Positions 6,681-6,782 of a stretch of DNA of 6,782 bases are shown here, one piece after another (the first letter of the stretch is position 1; each line of letters begins with the position of its first letter). Under the pieces are notes generated by a model. That model was not told the origin of the DNA. It ran no database searches and was given only the letters and a program-made list of their open reading frames with translations. Origin of the DNA: JAWOGN01 sp046496815 (lineage in GTDB: Bacteria; Desulfobacterota; DSM-4660; Desulfatiglandales; Desulfatiglandaceae); contig JAWOGN010000052.1 of assembly GCA_046496815.1 (NCBI GenBank), positions 1 through 6,782 of the forward strand. Direction: 5' to 3'. The position numbers and the translations under genes were made by a program.

Positions 6681-6686
6681 CCTAGG
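6665..6686 (+). repeat. Right terminal inverted repeat (22 bp) of the palindromic element
   Basis: It reads CATTCTCGGACAGCCT (6665-6680) followed by CCTAGG (6681-6686). It pairs with 6535-6556 at 21 of 22 positions. The CCTAGG lies in the same orientation as at the left end, because the hexamer is self-complementary, so it serves equally as part of the inverted repeat or as a target-site duplicate. Confidence 0.9.
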
Positions 6687-6704
6687 GACACTGCCTTTTA
6701 AAGC

Positions 6705-6782
6705 GGGTAAAACGGCAAGGTCCGGCTGAAAGTTACCTATGAAATGACGGCAATGGGTTTGTGTCGATCAACATGGTTTGAC
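6705..6782. other. Unassigned intergenic end of window
   Basis: No gene is supported here. The stretch contains a possible short stem, GGTAA (6706-6710) with TTACC (6733-6737), and the word ACGGCAA twice. A frame beginning ATG at 6744 is open to the edge for 13 codons but has no ribosome-binding site. It is most likely the upstream region of the next gene outside the window. Confidence 0.4.

Larger units (their letters stand above)
6512..6704 (+). terminator. dnaE intrinsic terminator split by an inserted palindromic element
   Basis: The outer left half, GCTTCAAAAGGCA (6512-6524), matches the reverse complement of the right half, TGCCTTTTAAAGC (6692-6704), with one mismatch. On the left an extra AGGCA (6525-6529), a local tandem copy, follows. 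If the block between the two CCTAGG copies is removed, AAGGCAG and CTGCCTT join as a stem with inner CCC/GGG pairs and a loop at CTAG. A short TTTT follows the GC stem, as in a bidirectional intrinsic terminator 20-70 bases after the dnaE stop. Today the half-stems are separated by over 150 bp, themselves largely self-complementary, so the fold may still form. The reconstruction is inference from the repeats. Confidence 0.5.

Noticed and set aside
6705..6782. A possible riboswitch (for example c-di-GMP class I) upstream of the next gene
   Set aside because: The words GGCAA and CCGG recall parts of such motifs, but the required conserved core, including a GACGCAAAGCC-like segment, is absent and the window ends too soon.
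6744..6782. Start of a downstream gene (ATG followed by 12 open codons)
   Set aside because: There is no ribosome-binding site and too little sequence to judge coding character.

Overview
The window is a chromosomal housekeeping segment of moderate GC content. It probably comes from a Gram-negative bacterium of the Desulfobacterota (former Deltaproteobacteria). That assignment is inferred from the style of the soluble PAS/HisKA/HATPase/receiver kinase and from a DnaE that keeps a full set of PHP metal ligands. It is not proven by any single marker.

Layout: two genes run leftwards from about position 2782. The first encodes a cytoplasmic hybrid sensor kinase (531 aa). Its stop codon overlaps, in ATGA, the start of rarA (mgsA), the AAA+ replication-associated recombination protein, whose last few dozen codons lie beyond the left edge. 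A 215-bp intergenic region (2783-2997) carries a good sigma70-type promoter for the rightward gene, two perfect short hairpins in the presumed leader, and a -10 element symmetric enough to serve both directions. Rightwards, a complete dnaE (GTG start, 1165 aa) encodes the DNA polymerase III alpha subunit with intact catalytic aspartates and an intact PHP metal site.

The last 287 bp after dnaE contain no supported gene. They hold a nested palindromic element of about 140 bp with near-perfect terminal inverted repeats, flanked on both sides by CCTAGG. It looks like a non-autonomous MITE-type element. It appears to have inserted at the loop of what was the dnaE intrinsic terminator, because matching terminator half-stems lie immediately outside it.

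Functionally, two replication proteins (replicative polymerase and fork-maintenance ATPase) face away from one control region, and an orphan kinase is translationally coupled to rarA. The kinase is unusual: its phospho-acceptor His is present but the adjacent acidic residue is lost, and its receiver domain lacks the conserved Thr/Ser and Lys. I see no wholly new system. The items most worth following are the split-terminator insertion and the kinase-rarA coupling.
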